Of a stretch of DNA of 64,000 nucleotides, positions 1 through 10,739 are shown piece after piece. This stretch comes from Laccaria trichodermophora (lineage: Eukaryota; Basidiomycota; Agaricomycetes; Agaricales; Hydnangiaceae): NCBI GenBank assembly GCA_018417955.1, contig JACTVC010000018.1, positions 682,001 through 746,000 on the forward strand. Direction: 5' to 3'. Within the stretch, counting starts at the first letter, position 1, and the number at the start of each line of letters is the position of its first letter. The notes under the pieces were generated by a model. It was given only the letters and a program-made list of their open reading frames with translations. It was not told the origin of the DNA and made no database searches. The position numbers and the translations under genes are program-made.

Positions 1-617
1 TCACTACTGTGCCACCTCGTAGAATGGACTGCTCAGAAGGATGGGACAGCGTGAGCGATGTCTCGCCTTGAACATTGGGTCACAAGGAAAAGAGAAGCGG
101 CGAGGGGGGCTTAGTGCCTCTTGGGCACTGAATCGGCCAAGCTTCGGTAGAGCATTTGAACACTCAACTGCAGGTGTAATTTTTACACCTTTTCTAAATC
201 ATCATTCTGGGGCATTGGCATTGACACTCCCATATCGTTATTGAAGATACATCATCTACACATCATGTACACATTAGTTACAGTAGAAGAGAGACTAGAA
301 TTCCTGCTCATAGGTTTTGTTTCTCCTCCTTCTTTACAAGTGCTGCAGGGAAACAAAAAAATGGCCTGTCTAAGGCTGTCTTCAAATAAACCTGTCAAAC
401 TTTGACAAAATATGGTGTGTTTCTAAAAATAAGGCAGCTTCCCATTTTGGGATTAAAGTTTGAGGCGGAAAGTGAACAACTTCCAACTGGATTTGAGCAC
501 AAACATGACCACATGGTCTGTGTGCAGCCTCAGGGTATATAAGCACCCGGTACCCATATCTTATTACATACGTATGCATAATGTTTGTCTATGATATATT
601 GTGTATATTCATATTAT
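1..617. other. No recognisable gene
   Basis: Short open frames exist on both strands, but none has a recognisable domain or plausible exon structure. The stretch ends at the first copy of the ACAAGCTTTAGACC end sequence. Confidence 0.5.
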
Positions 618-830
618 ACAAGCTTTAGACCTGTGTCTACACCATGGCACTCGCTGTGCTTGACTGTTGCTTCGACACTGGTCACAGCTTGCCAGGGGCA
701 AGCCCCCTGGACCCCCTGGTATGCATGTCTAATCCTAGTTCTGGTACACATGTTAGTTCTGTCAACATACTTTATCCAAAGTTACCAACATGTAATTATA
801 AGCATAAGCCCACACTTAAAATAGGAACTA

Positions 831-1953
831 CTTGTTGAAGAATCAAAGACACATTGATGAAATTAACAACAGCTATAAATAACTAAATAAAAAAATACAA
901 AGTAGAACACATGAGCAGACAGACATATTGGGATGAGGAGAATGGGCCTCATAATGGTGTGGTCATGGTGGTTGTGTGGTCGTCGCATGGTCATGGCACC
1001 ATCATGTGTCATCATCGTCGCATCATGGTGTTGTCATCGTGTCGCTGTGGTGTCCATCCCATCATAGTCTGTGGATATGGTTGTATGGTGTTGTCGTGCC
1101 GTGGTTGTTGCATAGTCGTCTTGTCATTTTGTTGTCAGTCGCTGGTCATGATCGGTTGTGGTCAGTTGTTGCTGGGAAGGGGTATTGTGGCTGTGGCCTG
1201 TCGTTTGTCTGGTGGTAAGGTGTTATTTGGGTGGGCAAGGGATGAGGTGGGATGGGACTTACTACCTCATTGTATGTAGCCATGGGTTTGCATCTTATGG
1301 TTGCCACCTTGCCAACACGACATAGTGCCTGCATCTGCGTCGTTGTTGGGGTGTACAGTGGTGGTTGGAGCAGGCATCGTCGTCCCATGTCCTCATGACG
1401 TTGTTGTGCCATGGGGTCCTCATCATCCCCATGTCCTTGTTCATTGTCATCTGATGTTGTTGTCCCATCGTTTTCCTGTGTCTCAGCAAGGTGGGTTGGG
1501 ATGGACATGGGACAGGGGGTACTCACTGTGTCCTTGTAACATTGTTGTCCTGTGTCCTAAAGTAAACAACGACAAAGGTGGTTTGTCGTTTGGTTGCCAC
1601 GTCACTGTCAGCAACGTGGCACCTGCATTTCATATTAGAGAGGTAAGTAGGAGTAGAGGGGAGCATGCTCACCTGTGTCCATTGCTGCCCTGGTCCATTT
1701 GTGGGTGCTGGCCATTGTGGTTCGTCTGTTTGTGGCCAGTTGCCTTCATTTGTGGGCGATTGTCGAAATGAAGGGGAGGTCATGGTGGTTGAGAATGTTG
1801 AGAAGGGAAACAGTTGTTTGTTGACACGATGTAATGTTCCTGGCAAATGCCACTCGCACGGCTCAGTGAAAGAGATCTTGTGAGGGTGTGAAGTGCTTAG
1901 TAAAATAAAGCTGAATTTGTCAGCCATCAATCCTTTGTGTTTTCATGTATAGA
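831..1953 (+). repeat. Left arm of the foldback element
   Basis: Inverted copy of 3881-5016. It is built largely of GTGGTTGTCGTC-like low-complexity sequence with strong G/T strand bias. Open frames here mirror frames in the other arm, but their composition is explained by the base bias, so they are not called as genes. Confidence 0.75.
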
Positions 1954-2157
1954 CAAGCTTTAGACCCATGCCTATGGCATGGCACTCGCTAACGCTCGGC
2001 CATTCCTCCAGCACTGGTCACAGCTTGCTGGGAGCATGCCCCCTGGACCCCCTGGTATGCATGTTTAATCCTAGTTCTGGTACACATGTTCAATTTTGGC
2101 TCTTCTTACATCTCAATCAAAATAAAGTTACATTTATCAGTACTTTTACCATTTACA

Positions 2158-3640
2158 TCAATCTAATAATACCTCTGGATAGACTACATTTTGTGTTACA
2201 GTTTGTTGTGAACCATCTTTAAAGAGAACTTTGATATGGTTGCTTGATGTGCAACGTGAAAGAGCCACATAAAGTTGTCCATGTGTGTGTAAAATAATAT
2301 CTCTCTTGTCATTAGCCTGTGTGCCATCCCCTGGAATAACAACTGCAACCTCATTAGCAGTTGGAAGATTATATCTTCACTGATCCTGCTCAGGGCTGAA
2401 GTGGAGGCAAACAGTAAGTTCAGGAATGTTGCTCTCCTGAATTTTTTGAAATGCAGTCTTATAGATTGCTACATATCGATTATTGCAATGAACAACATCT
2501 TGCAATGTTTGCATCACAGAAATCTTGAGGGGAGGTCAATTTGGAGCAGCTTGACCCTCTTGATTACCATTTGCATAGGCCATTCTAAGATCCAATTGCT
2601 CCTCATTTGTCTGAAAGTATACCTGGGCATAAGTAGCTACTCTGCCTGGCTCAGGTAACAAAGATCCAGAGCGATGCCGAAGTTCTCCTTGAATAGTGAA
2701 GACATCAGGACCTCCACCATGTCTAATCCTTTTGTGAGACATTGAGACCATAGAGAAAGCATTATTATAGGAAGTAATATGACTCAGGAAATGCTTAGAG
2801 TCAGGGCTAGTCCCATCATATAAATGCCAGAGCTCCAGTGGTGGCTTTTCTAGAGGTGGAATCTTTACTTTTCCGTCTAGACAGCATGTGCCAAATACTG
2901 GCAGTGCTACAGTACTCTTTGATAATCTCTCACATCCCCAATGTAAAGCATCACACTTAGAGCATATTATATTCATTCTACCCAGTTTAAGCTTTTCACA
3001 CTGAGCCTCAACCACAGGCAAGTAAGCAGGTGGGAGGATAACAGGAGCAGCAGGAACAGCAGCAGCAGCAGGAATAGCAGGGTGGTCAGCAGGTGGAACA
3101 GCAGCAACTAAAGGAGCAGGTACAGGAAGAGGATGATCAGGAAGAGGTGCAGGAGAAGGCTGCCTTCTTCTGCCTCTCCTTCCAGGTTGAGTAGGTTCAT
3201 GAGCAGGTGCTCTCCCTCTCCCCCTCCTCCCTCTTGCTCCTACAGGCTGAGGAAGAGGTAGAGCTGCAGCCAATGCCTGTAAATGAGCAGGTAAGTGTGG
3301 ATACTGAATACCATTTTGGTTAGGGTGCCCCATATTCTGGAAAAAAGCTTGTTAGACAGATAGAAAATAGCCTAATGGTTTTTCTTACCACATCTACCAT
3401 AGCAGCAGGTGGAAATAGAGGTGGAGGGGCAGCAAGGGGGGCAGCATGAGCCTAAAAGATATATTAAATATTAGAAAAAGAGATATAACTCTGCAACCTA
3501 CCTGATTTTGCAAATGCAGCCATCCCAGGAGTAAGGTGAAGAATTTGACCATTATATAGAACCTCAACAAATGGATCATCACCTACAGGACCTTGAGGAA
3601 TTTGAAGAGGAGCAACAGGGGGTGGAATCAGTACTTTACA
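2158..3640 (-). pseudogene. Helitron Rep/helicase remnant, internal deletion
   Basis: The minus strand encodes the helitron-like N-terminal domain. CSKCDALHW lies near 2960, FGTCCLDGKVKIPPL near 2870-2900, and SKHFLSHITSYNNAFSM, GPDVFTIQGELRHRSGSLLP and YAQVYFQTNEEQLDLRM follow. After YKTAFQKIQE and [18 protein letters not shown], the frame runs from KRDIIL straight into [14 protein letters not shown], the extreme C-terminus of the Pif1-like helicase, ending YPEVLLD and a TGA at 2158-2160. Everything between, including the Rep nuclease HUH region and most helicase motifs, is missing. Two further stops interrupt the remaining frame; one is the TGA at 2377-2379. The N-terminal part has Pro/Ala-rich sequence and likely introns near 3330-3480. 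It cannot encode an active transposase. Confidence 0.88.
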
Positions 3641-3653
3641 GTGCCCCACCTAT

Positions 3654-3780
3654 TCCTGCAGGAATGGGGTCATTCCAGTGGAATTCCAGGGGAATCCTGC
3701 AGGAATAGAGTCATTCCAGTGGAATTCCAGAGGAATTCCTGAGGAATCCAGAGGAATTCCACTGGAATAGGACTGGAATC
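3654..3780. repeat. Short GGAATTCCAGTGGAAT-type repeats
   Basis: Blocks with TCCTGCAGGAAT and TCATTCCAGTGGAATTCCAG occur two to three times with variation. Each block is itself partly palindromic. It lies just upstream (minus strand) of the Helitron remnant and may be its subterminal sequence. Confidence 0.55.
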
Positions 3781-3880
3781 AAGCAGAGTAAGTTTTTTTC
3801 AGCTCCAACCTTATCCTGATGACTTGGCACTCATATTTCTTTATAAAATTCACATGTAAAAGTCATAGATTGAGTTGTAA

Positions 3881-5016
3881 TCTATACATGAAAACACAAA
3901 GGATTGATGGCTGACAAATTCAGCTTTATTTTACTAAGCACTTCACACCCTCACGAGATCTCTTTCACTGAGCTGCGCGAGCGGCGTTTGCCGGGAACAT
4001 TACATCGTGTCAACAAACAACTGTTTCCCTTCTCAACGTTTTCAACCACCACCACCTCCCCTTCGTGTCGACGATTGCCCACAAACGAAGGCAACCGGCC
4101 ACAAACACAGACGAACCACGATGGCCAGCACCCACAAACGGACCAGGGCGGCGATGGGCGCAGGTGAGCATGCTCCCCTCTACTACTACTCACCTCTCTA
4201 ATATGAAATGCAGGTGCCATGTTGCCGACAGCGACGTGGCAACCAAACGACGAACCACCTTCATCGTTGTTTACTTTAGGACACAGGACAACGACATTAC
4301 GAGGACACGGTGAGTACCCCCCGTCCCATGTCCATCCCAACCCACCTTGCTGAGACACAGGAAAACGACGGGACGACGACATCGGACAACAACGAACGAG
4401 GACATGGGGACGACGAGGACCCCACGGTGACAACATGGCATAACAACGTCATGAGGACATGGGACGACGATGCCCGCTCCAACCACCACTGCACACACCA
4501 ACAACGACGCAGATGCAGGTGCTACGTCATGTCGGCGAGGTGGCAACCATAAGATGCAAACCCATGGCTACATACAACGAGGTAGTAAGTCCCATCCCAC
4601 CTCATCCCTTGCCCACCCAAATAACACCTCACCACCAGACAAATGACGGGCCACAGCCACAATACCCCTCCCCAGCGACAACCGACTACAACCGATCATG
4701 ACCGACGACCGACAACAAAATGACAAGACGACTATGCAACAACCACGGCACGACAACACCATACAACCATATCCACAGACTATGACGGGATGGACACCAC
4801 AGCGACGCGACGACGACACCACGATGTGACGATGACGACACGTGATGGTGCCACGACCATGCGACGACCACACAACCACCACAACCACACCATTATGAGG
4901 CCCTTTCTCCTCATCCCAATATGTCTGTCTGTTCATGTGTTCTACTTTGTATTTTTTTATTTAGTTATTTATAGCTGTTGTCAATTTCATCAATGTGTCT
5001 TTGATTCTTCAACAAG
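3881..5016 (-). repeat. Right arm of the foldback element
   Basis: Inverted partner of 831-1953, rich in ACAACGACGA-like sequence on the plus strand. It differs from the left arm by scattered substitutions and small indels. Many are C/T or G/A differences, with the right arm keeping more CG dinucleotides. Confidence 0.75.
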
Positions 5017-5879
5017 TACTATGTTTGTTCAGGAGTTTGAAACCCATCAGGAGTTTGAAACTGCACATTATCTTGCCCTCTGCTTACCCTAGGATCTTGA
5101 AATTTTCAGAGAAGATGTATTTATGCATTAGATTCACTATTCCAGAATTTCAGAGGAAGACTCAAAGATTTGTGTGCTGGAGTCATGACTTTGTGCTTTT
5201 CATTCCACCAACCAAACAAAAGTAATGGAATGTTTTCTCAGATCCCTTCGGATCAGGCAGACTGTTTATTCTGAAAATTTCCAAGTACATTCAAATGGCA
5301 TTTTAGAGTCTACATACAAATTTCTAGAGAGATACATGAAGTGCTCTTGGGAGGGAGGGCGAAATACCAAATTTTGTTCACAAACAGCTCTCCAACTGTG
5401 ACATTTGTGTGGCATTTGCCCGTCAAACGACCTTCATCTGTCAGCCAAAGTAATTGTGACCTTGCGTGACAGCAGTTTCAATCTCCTGAACCCTGAGCAT
5501 CGGAATGCCTCCAACAGCGAATACAACACATCTACACCAATAAAAATTAGATATTCATATAGAAGAGAAAAAGCTAGATCGAGTGGTCAAAAAGTCTGAA
5601 GGACTTGAGGAAGTTGTGAGCCAGAAATCGTGCAATGCTGAAAAAGTTTCAAACTCCTGAACAAACATAGTAGTTCCTATTTTAAGTGTGGTTACAATTA
5701 CATGTTGGTAACTTTGGATAAAGTATGTTGACGGAACTAACATGTGTACCAGAACTAGGATTAGACATGCATACCAGGGGGTCCAGGGGGCTTGCCCCCG
5801 GCAAGCTGTGACCAGTGCTGGAGGAACGGCCGAGTGCCAGCGAGTGCCGTGCCGTAGGCACGGGTCTAAAGCTTGTTTA

Positions 5880-6715
5880 TACTAAAAACATATATTTAAG
5901 TACACCATGCCACCGCAAATATTGCTTCGCCGGTGGTGTCATTTTATGATACACTGCAAATCGCCTCCGCCTTTCCATTGAAAATTTATAATAGCCTGTT
6001 AAAATATTTTTGACATGTTCATATTAAAAACATATTTAAGTACACCATGCCACCGCAAATATTGCTTCGCCGGCGGTGTCATTTTTTATAATACACCGCC
6101 GGGCCAGCCACCGCAAATCGCCTCCGCTTTTATATTGAAAATTTATAATTGCATGTTAAAATATTTTTGACATGTTTATACTAAAAACATATTTAAGTAC
6201 ACCATGCCACCACAAATATTGCTTCGCCGGCAGTGTCATTTTTTTTAATGATACGCCGCTGGACCAGCCACCGCAAGTCGCCTCTGCGTTTATATTGAAA
6301 ACTTATAATAGCCTGTTAGAATATTTACATCTTTACAACTAAAAAGATATTTAAGTACACAATACCTCCGCAAATATTGCTTCGCCGCCGGTGTCATTTT
6401 TTTATTATACACCACCGGACCAGCCACCGCAAATCGCCTCTGCTTTTATATTGAAAATTTATAATAGCATGTTAGAATATTTTTGACATGTTTACACCAA
6501 AAACATATTTAAGTACACAATACCTCCGCAAATATTGCTTCGCCGGCGGTGTCATTTTCTTTATGATACACCGTCAGAGCATTTTATATTGAAAATTTAT
6601 AACAGCCTGTTAGAATGTGTTTGACACATTTACACCAAAAACATATCTAAGTACACAATACCCCCGCAAATATTGCTCTGCCAGTGGTGTCATTTTCTTA
6701 TGAGCAAAGCACTAC
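5880..6715. repeat. Tandem array, six units of about 138-158 bp
   Basis: Units begin at TACAC(C/A)AT near 5901, 6041, 6198, 6356, 6514 and 6652. Each contains CCGCAAATATTGCTTCGCCGG followed by GTGTCATTTT, then an A/T-rich stretch with TTGAAAATTTATAATAGC. Spacing alternates between about 140 and 158 bp because some units lack the CACCGCAAATCGCC segment. No coding potential. Confidence 0.85.
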
Positions 6716-7059
6716 ACATTGCCCCAAAAACACCACCAATCTGATGGTCCTTCAAACTTTAGCTGTGCACACTTTCTCTCAATATGAGCTCTGGCTCTAA
6801 TAGCCAGAGATAACCAAGTATGCATTATGCAGGACCAGAAAAGGGTGTTGCGGCAACAAGGATGGTCCGGCTATTTTGCTTGTTGCCAGGCAGGGACCAT
6901 CAAAGTTTCAGTTTGTGCCTGAGACATTTCCAAATTGAGGTGATGCGCTTGGTGCATGGGCCCTCCGCCGCATGCAAACAGACCCTGCATCCCGACAAAC
7001 AACGACGCACTCACCCAATTTCAATCCATGTAACCTGAAAACCAGCCAGGTGATAGACC

Positions 7060-7680
7060 TCAATGCCATGGTAATTACCATGTTAAAATCTTCAAGAGAT
7101 ATTTTGTTTTTGTTGACAAACACAGAAAAGAGGGTTTTATGTTGATAATCTCTATCAAACCTTGACTGCATTGTGGCATTACAACAAAAATCATCAAGAC
7201 TTTTTTTTTTCCTGAACAACTTATCGTCAGGCCTAGCTCGTTAGAATTGTCCCTTTTCAAGCTTTTCAAGGGTGGTTTTTACATGAGTCAAAAGTCATTA
7301 TTACATGTTGCGGGGCTGAAACAACCTGTGAAATGGTACTTTTTATGATAGAAACCATCAAGACTTTTCTTTTCCCCAAACAACTTATCGTCGGGCCTAG
7401 CTTGTTCGAATCCTGACTTCTCCAGCTTTACAGAGGTGGCTTTTACATGAGGTAACAGCCATTATTATGTTCTGCAGAGCTGAAACAGCTTGTGAAAAGT
7501 TGAAATTTACAATGAACACCATCAAGACTTTTTCTTTTCTTAGGTAACTTACTGTTGGGTCTAGCCTGTTCAAATCCTGCTTTCTCCAGCTTTCCAGAGG
7601 TAGTTTTTATGTGGGTTGACAGTCATTTTTACATTCTGTGCAGCTGAAACAATCTGTGAAAAGGTATTTCACATAAATAA
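7060..7680. repeat. Tandem repeat of about 164 bp, three to four degenerate units
   Basis: The phrase CATCAAGACTTTT recurs at 7192, 7356 and 7520, each followed by a T-rich run, AACTTATCGTC(A/G)GGCCTAGC and, further on, GCTGAAACA. The units differ by many substitutions, so this is an old array. Confidence 0.75.
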
Positions 7681-7775
7681 CTCTTCAAAACACACTTGTG
7701 AGCATGTACAAAGATTTATATGCTTTCTTCCAAACCCCTTTGAAGGATCCAGATGAGTCTCCCCTCTGTAGTCTA

Positions 7776-8070
7776 TCCACTGCAGCTGCAATATACCCTC
7801 CGCAATATACCTCCCGCAATATACCCTCTGCAGCCGCAATCTACCCTCTGCAATATACCTCCCGCAATATACCTCCCACAATATACCTCCCGCAATATAC
7901 CCTCCAAAGCTGCAATATACTGCAATATACCCCCTGCAATATACCCTCTGCAGCTGCAATATACCCTTTGCAATATACCTCCCACAATATACCTCCCGCA
8001 ATATACCTCCTGCAATATACCTCCTGCAATATACCTCCCGCAATATACCTCCCGCAATATACCCTCCAAA
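7776..8070. repeat. 14-bp tandem array CAATATACCTCCCG
   Basis: Many copies of a 14-bp unit with small variants (CCTCTG, CTCCTG, TCCCAC). Blocks with CAGCTGCAATATACCCT interrupt the array. Because 14 is not a multiple of 3, the unit stays open in several frames and gives spurious long reading frames on both strands. Confidence 0.9.
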
Positions 8071-8094
8071 AATATGCAAACACTACTCTGCCAG

Positions 8095-8790
8095 AGCAAT
8101 TTCAAAGGCAGAGCATATTGCTCTGGTGGTGCCATTTATGCTCTGGTGGTGGTGTTTTAAAGAAGAATACATTGCCTTGGTGCCATTTTAATAAAAAAAC
8201 AATTGCCCCGGCGGTGCCATTTTTAAGAGAAATAGATTGCCCCGGTGGTGCCATTTTTGAAAAAAAAAAAAAAAAAACATTACTCCGGCGGTGCCATTTC
8301 GAAAAGTAATACATTGCCCCGGCGGTGCCATTTTAAAAAATAATACATTGTGCCAGCGGTGCCATTTTAAAAATTAATACATTGTGCTGGTGGTGCCATT
8401 TTAAAAAAATACATTGCTCCGGCGGTGCCATTTCGAAAAGTAATACATTGCCCCGGCGGTGCCATTTTAAAAAGTAATACATTGTGCTGGTGGTGCCATT
8501 TTAAAAAAATACATTGCTCCGGCGGTCCCATTTCGAAAAGTAATACATTGCCCCGGCGGTGCCATTTTAAAAAGTAATACATTGTGCTGGCAGTGCCATT
8601 TTAAAGAAGAATACATTGTGCCAGCGGTGCCATTTTAAAAAGAATACATTGCTCTGGCAGTGCCATTTTAAAAAGTAATACATTGTGCTGGCAGTGCCAC
8701 CTAAAAAAAATACATTGCTCCGGCGGTGCCAATTTAAAAAATAATACATTGTGCCGGTGGTGAAAAAAATACATTGGTCTTGCAGTGCCT
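8095..8790. repeat. Tandem array of about 36-38 bp with CGGCGGTGCCATTTT core
   Basis: About 18 units of the form ACATTG(C/T)(C/G)CCGGCGGTGCCATTTT followed by an A-rich spacer (AAAAAGTAAT). The units alternate between variants reading TGCCCCGGCGG, TGTGCTGGTGG and TGCTCCGGCGG. Open frames on the minus strand follow the repeat and are not genes. A (TA)n run follows at about 8827-8842. Confidence 0.88.
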
Positions 8791-9499
8791 CTTTGAAAAA
8801 ACTGCACTGCTGCAACAGAGCTTTATTATATATATATATATATTGCTCTAGACCTCCAACACAGCTATTCAAAAAGTGTCTCTTATGAAAAGGCAATGTG
8901 TTTTTATTGGAAGGTGTTCTGCTGGTGTGTTATATTCAGCTGTATCTCTGGGGGGACATGATATGGACAATAGTTAATGAAGACTGCTTGTGTTTCAAAA
9001 GAAACTACAGTATCTCATCACCTTGCAGTAGGACTCTCATTGTGATTAATCATTCAGTATATTTTTCAGTTGTAATGGCTCACATTCATGACATTTAACT
9101 GATGACTGCAGCCCTATCACTATGTATGATCACCTATGTTTACATGGTATGCTGCAACTTGTGCCGCCAGAGGACAGGGTACACCGCAACTCTCCCCGCC
9201 GGGCATCAGGACATCTCCGCCGGTGAGACACTACGCCGTCGGTGAAAAGGACAGCCAGTGCATGCTAGTGAGTCCCTGTAAGGATTGCGGCTGCACCATC
9301 ACTAAAGGCACATCATAAGATTCGGGCCGTCCGGCTGGGCCCATGTGGTACGGTGTTTTGTCACCTCCGGCTACTCCATTAGGTAAGGGATAACGTGACT
9401 AACATATGTGAGTTTGGGTGAGTAAAATGCCCAGAAGGAGAAAAGGGAGACCTCATACCCAGATTCCGTGTAGAGTTTGAGGAAGAGCGGCTGGCGGCA
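8791..9499. other. No gene recognised
   Basis: Contains a short TA dinucleotide run and short open frames without recognisable domains. The 9160-9250 stretch has several CGCCGG-type motifs but no array. Confidence 0.4.
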
Positions 9500-10076
9500 G
9501 TTGGAAAGCGGCGCGCAGGGATGGATGTTCCATCATCACTGAAGGTGATGAGCAGGACTACGTGAGGGCGTTGAAAGTTGCTGGCACTTCGAATCATTCT
9601 GAGCCGACTTTGATGATACGTCCGTCTGGAAGCTGTCATGCCAGTTCAGCGTAATAGAAAGAGAAGCAGGAAGGAAGGAAGGAAACCCACAGTATAACTC
9701 TCGACCAATGCCGTAGTCTCCCCAGACGGATGCGTATTGAGTTCAATTCAAGATCATAACTACCCAATTCCACGATCAGGTAAGATGCACAGAGGAAGGA
9801 GGCAGGGAAGGAACAGACCTAACATAACACAGCTTCTCCTTGACCTCTCTGACCGTCTCGAAATCCGCCGTGCGATTAAACGTGTACCCACCCATGAGAA
9901 GCAGCTTGATCAGATATTGCGTCACGTCTCGCCCAGCGATGTCTAATCCCCGCGTGAGGTGCAGCATCATGTACCCGTCGTATACGGGCACGAATCACGA
10001 AGTGCGTTACGCCATCTCCCGACTTGAGTCAGTCGACAAGCACACCCGTTCAATGCTTTGGTTGGCTGATGCTCGA
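9500..10076 (-). pseudogene. Actin-related protein 2 (Arp2) fragment, degenerate
   Basis: The minus strand encodes a piece of Arp2, the nucleating subunit of the Arp2/3 complex. It begins with SGDGVTH near 10050. After a frameshift it continues [21 protein letters not shown], then [35 protein letters not shown]. Remnants of two introns and exons follow (ETTALVESYT, then LPDGRIIKVGSE and FEVPA), with a TGA at 9594-9596 where the family has Arg. LTRRLDIAGRD and [11 protein letters not shown] distinguish Arp2 from actin itself. The N-terminal half, with the nucleotide-binding loops, and the C-terminal third are absent. At least one frameshift and several stops make it a dead fragment, presumably copied from an intact arp2 elsewhere. 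Confidence 0.85.
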
Positions 10077-10739
10077 TTTGCGACAAAAATAGATCAGGTC
10101 ACCATTTTTTTTTCGGCCTTCGGCCGGAACCCCCCCCCTCCCAGCCAGTGTTCGGGATCCACGTTCCGCCACCCCCTTGGGTGAGTGCCAGGGTTTGGGT
10201 TATTTTATAAGGAGGCTGAGAACTTGGTGACAAGTTCGAAAATGCACGCATTCCGAAGCTGCGGCTAGATTTCACAGGTCTTACTCCAGGCTGTAAATTG
10301 CCGTTGAAGGCAGTCAGGGCATAGTTGGCGAGCTGTTGAAAGGCAGAGAAACGTGCACAAGGCGTTGATGCGTACTTGGGACATGGAAAGAAGCAAGTGA
10401 TCACTCGAAGCCTCTCAAAACAATGTAAACTCACTGCAATGTGTGGCGGATTTGCAGACGATCAACGGCACCCTCGACATGCTTTACGGACGTCAATTCG
10501 TCGCAGTTAGCCTTCACAAGTTCAATTGGAGGCGATGACACCCAAGTTTCAAGAACTTGCGTCTTATGTTGAGCGTTCGAACTTCGAAGGCGGCTAGGGC
10601 ATGGTCTGTGATGGGGCAAAGGCCGGAAAGTGGTAACGGGCGTAAACGCCTTCAAAGAGTAAGTATATCACACCAGCACTCAAAAAAGCATCAAACTCAC
10701 CTACTGTATATCCGAAAGCTATAGCATTGCGGCCGAGGG
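10077..10739. other. No gene recognised between the Arp2 and PP2C fragments
   Basis: Includes a C-run flanked by the palindrome GGCCTTCGGCC near 10113-10125. The 5' part of the neighbouring PP2C gene should lie here, but no DGHGG-type motif was found. Confidence 0.4.

Larger units (their letters stand above)
1953..3880 (-). mobile_element. Internally deleted Helitron in the loop of the foldback element
   Basis: A Helitron lying on the minus strand. Its 3' terminal region is at 1953-2090, about 70-205 bp downstream of the helicase stop. That end shares the hairpin (CCATGCC/GGCATGG) and GTCTAAAGCTTGT terminus with the copies at 618 and 5876. The coding part (2158-3640) keeps only the N-terminal helitron-like domain and the last residues of the Pif1-like helicase. 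The 5' boundary was not resolved; it lies between about 3650 and 3880, where the foldback arm resumes. Confidence 0.65.
831..5016. mobile_element. Foldback (long inverted repeat) element with TA target duplication
   Basis: The ends are perfect inverted repeats (CTTGTTGAAGAATC at 831, its complement ending at 5016), flanked by TA on both sides. Joining the flanks over a single TA recreates the uninterrupted sequence still present in the inverted arm near 5670, so this is a true insertion with a 2-bp TA duplication. The arms, about 1.12 kb each (831-1953 and 3881-5016), are highly similar. The left arm's plus strand is G/T-rich and the right arm's A/C-rich, so each strand can fold back over more than 1 kb. 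The loop (1953-3880) is a Helitron remnant. No transposase belonging to the foldback element itself was recognised. A TA duplication fits Tc1/mariner-like mobilisation, but that is inference. Confidence 0.7.
618..5876. mobile_element. Small element with inverted Helitron-type ends, split by a later insertion
   Basis: The sequence starting ACAAGCTTTAGACC at 618 runs inward to about 829 and reappears inverted at 5645-5876. Without the 4.2-kb foldback insertion (831-5016) the element would be about 1.08 kb, with arms of about 250 bp around a unique core at about 5050-5645. The continuity is visible: the arm sequence that stops at 829 resumes at 5017 (TACTATGTTTGTTCAGG), exactly as it runs uninterrupted in the inverted copy near 5660-5680. 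Read outward, each end has a short hairpin followed by TCTAAAGCTTGT, the layout of Helitron 3' termini. No convincing target duplication was found. The core holds no gene I recognise. Confidence 0.6.

Noticed and set aside
911..1526. Overlapping open frames in the left foldback arm, with counterparts in the right arm (4310-4936), as genes
   Set aside because: The frames are driven by GTGGTCGTC-like low-complexity sequence, exist on both strands, differ in length between arms and resemble no protein domain.
7669..8309. Long open frames over the 14-bp array as coding
   Set aside because: A 14-bp period without stop codons opens several frames on both strands at once. The peptide is only the repeat translated.
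8095..8790. Regular 36-38-bp units considered as a CRISPR array
   Set aside because: No unique spacers, the A-rich parts are themselves repeated, and the genome is eukaryotic.
10099..10434. Minus-strand frame as the upstream exon of the Arp2 fragment
   Set aside because: It contains none of the Arp2 N-terminal motifs and no continuity with the fragment downstream.
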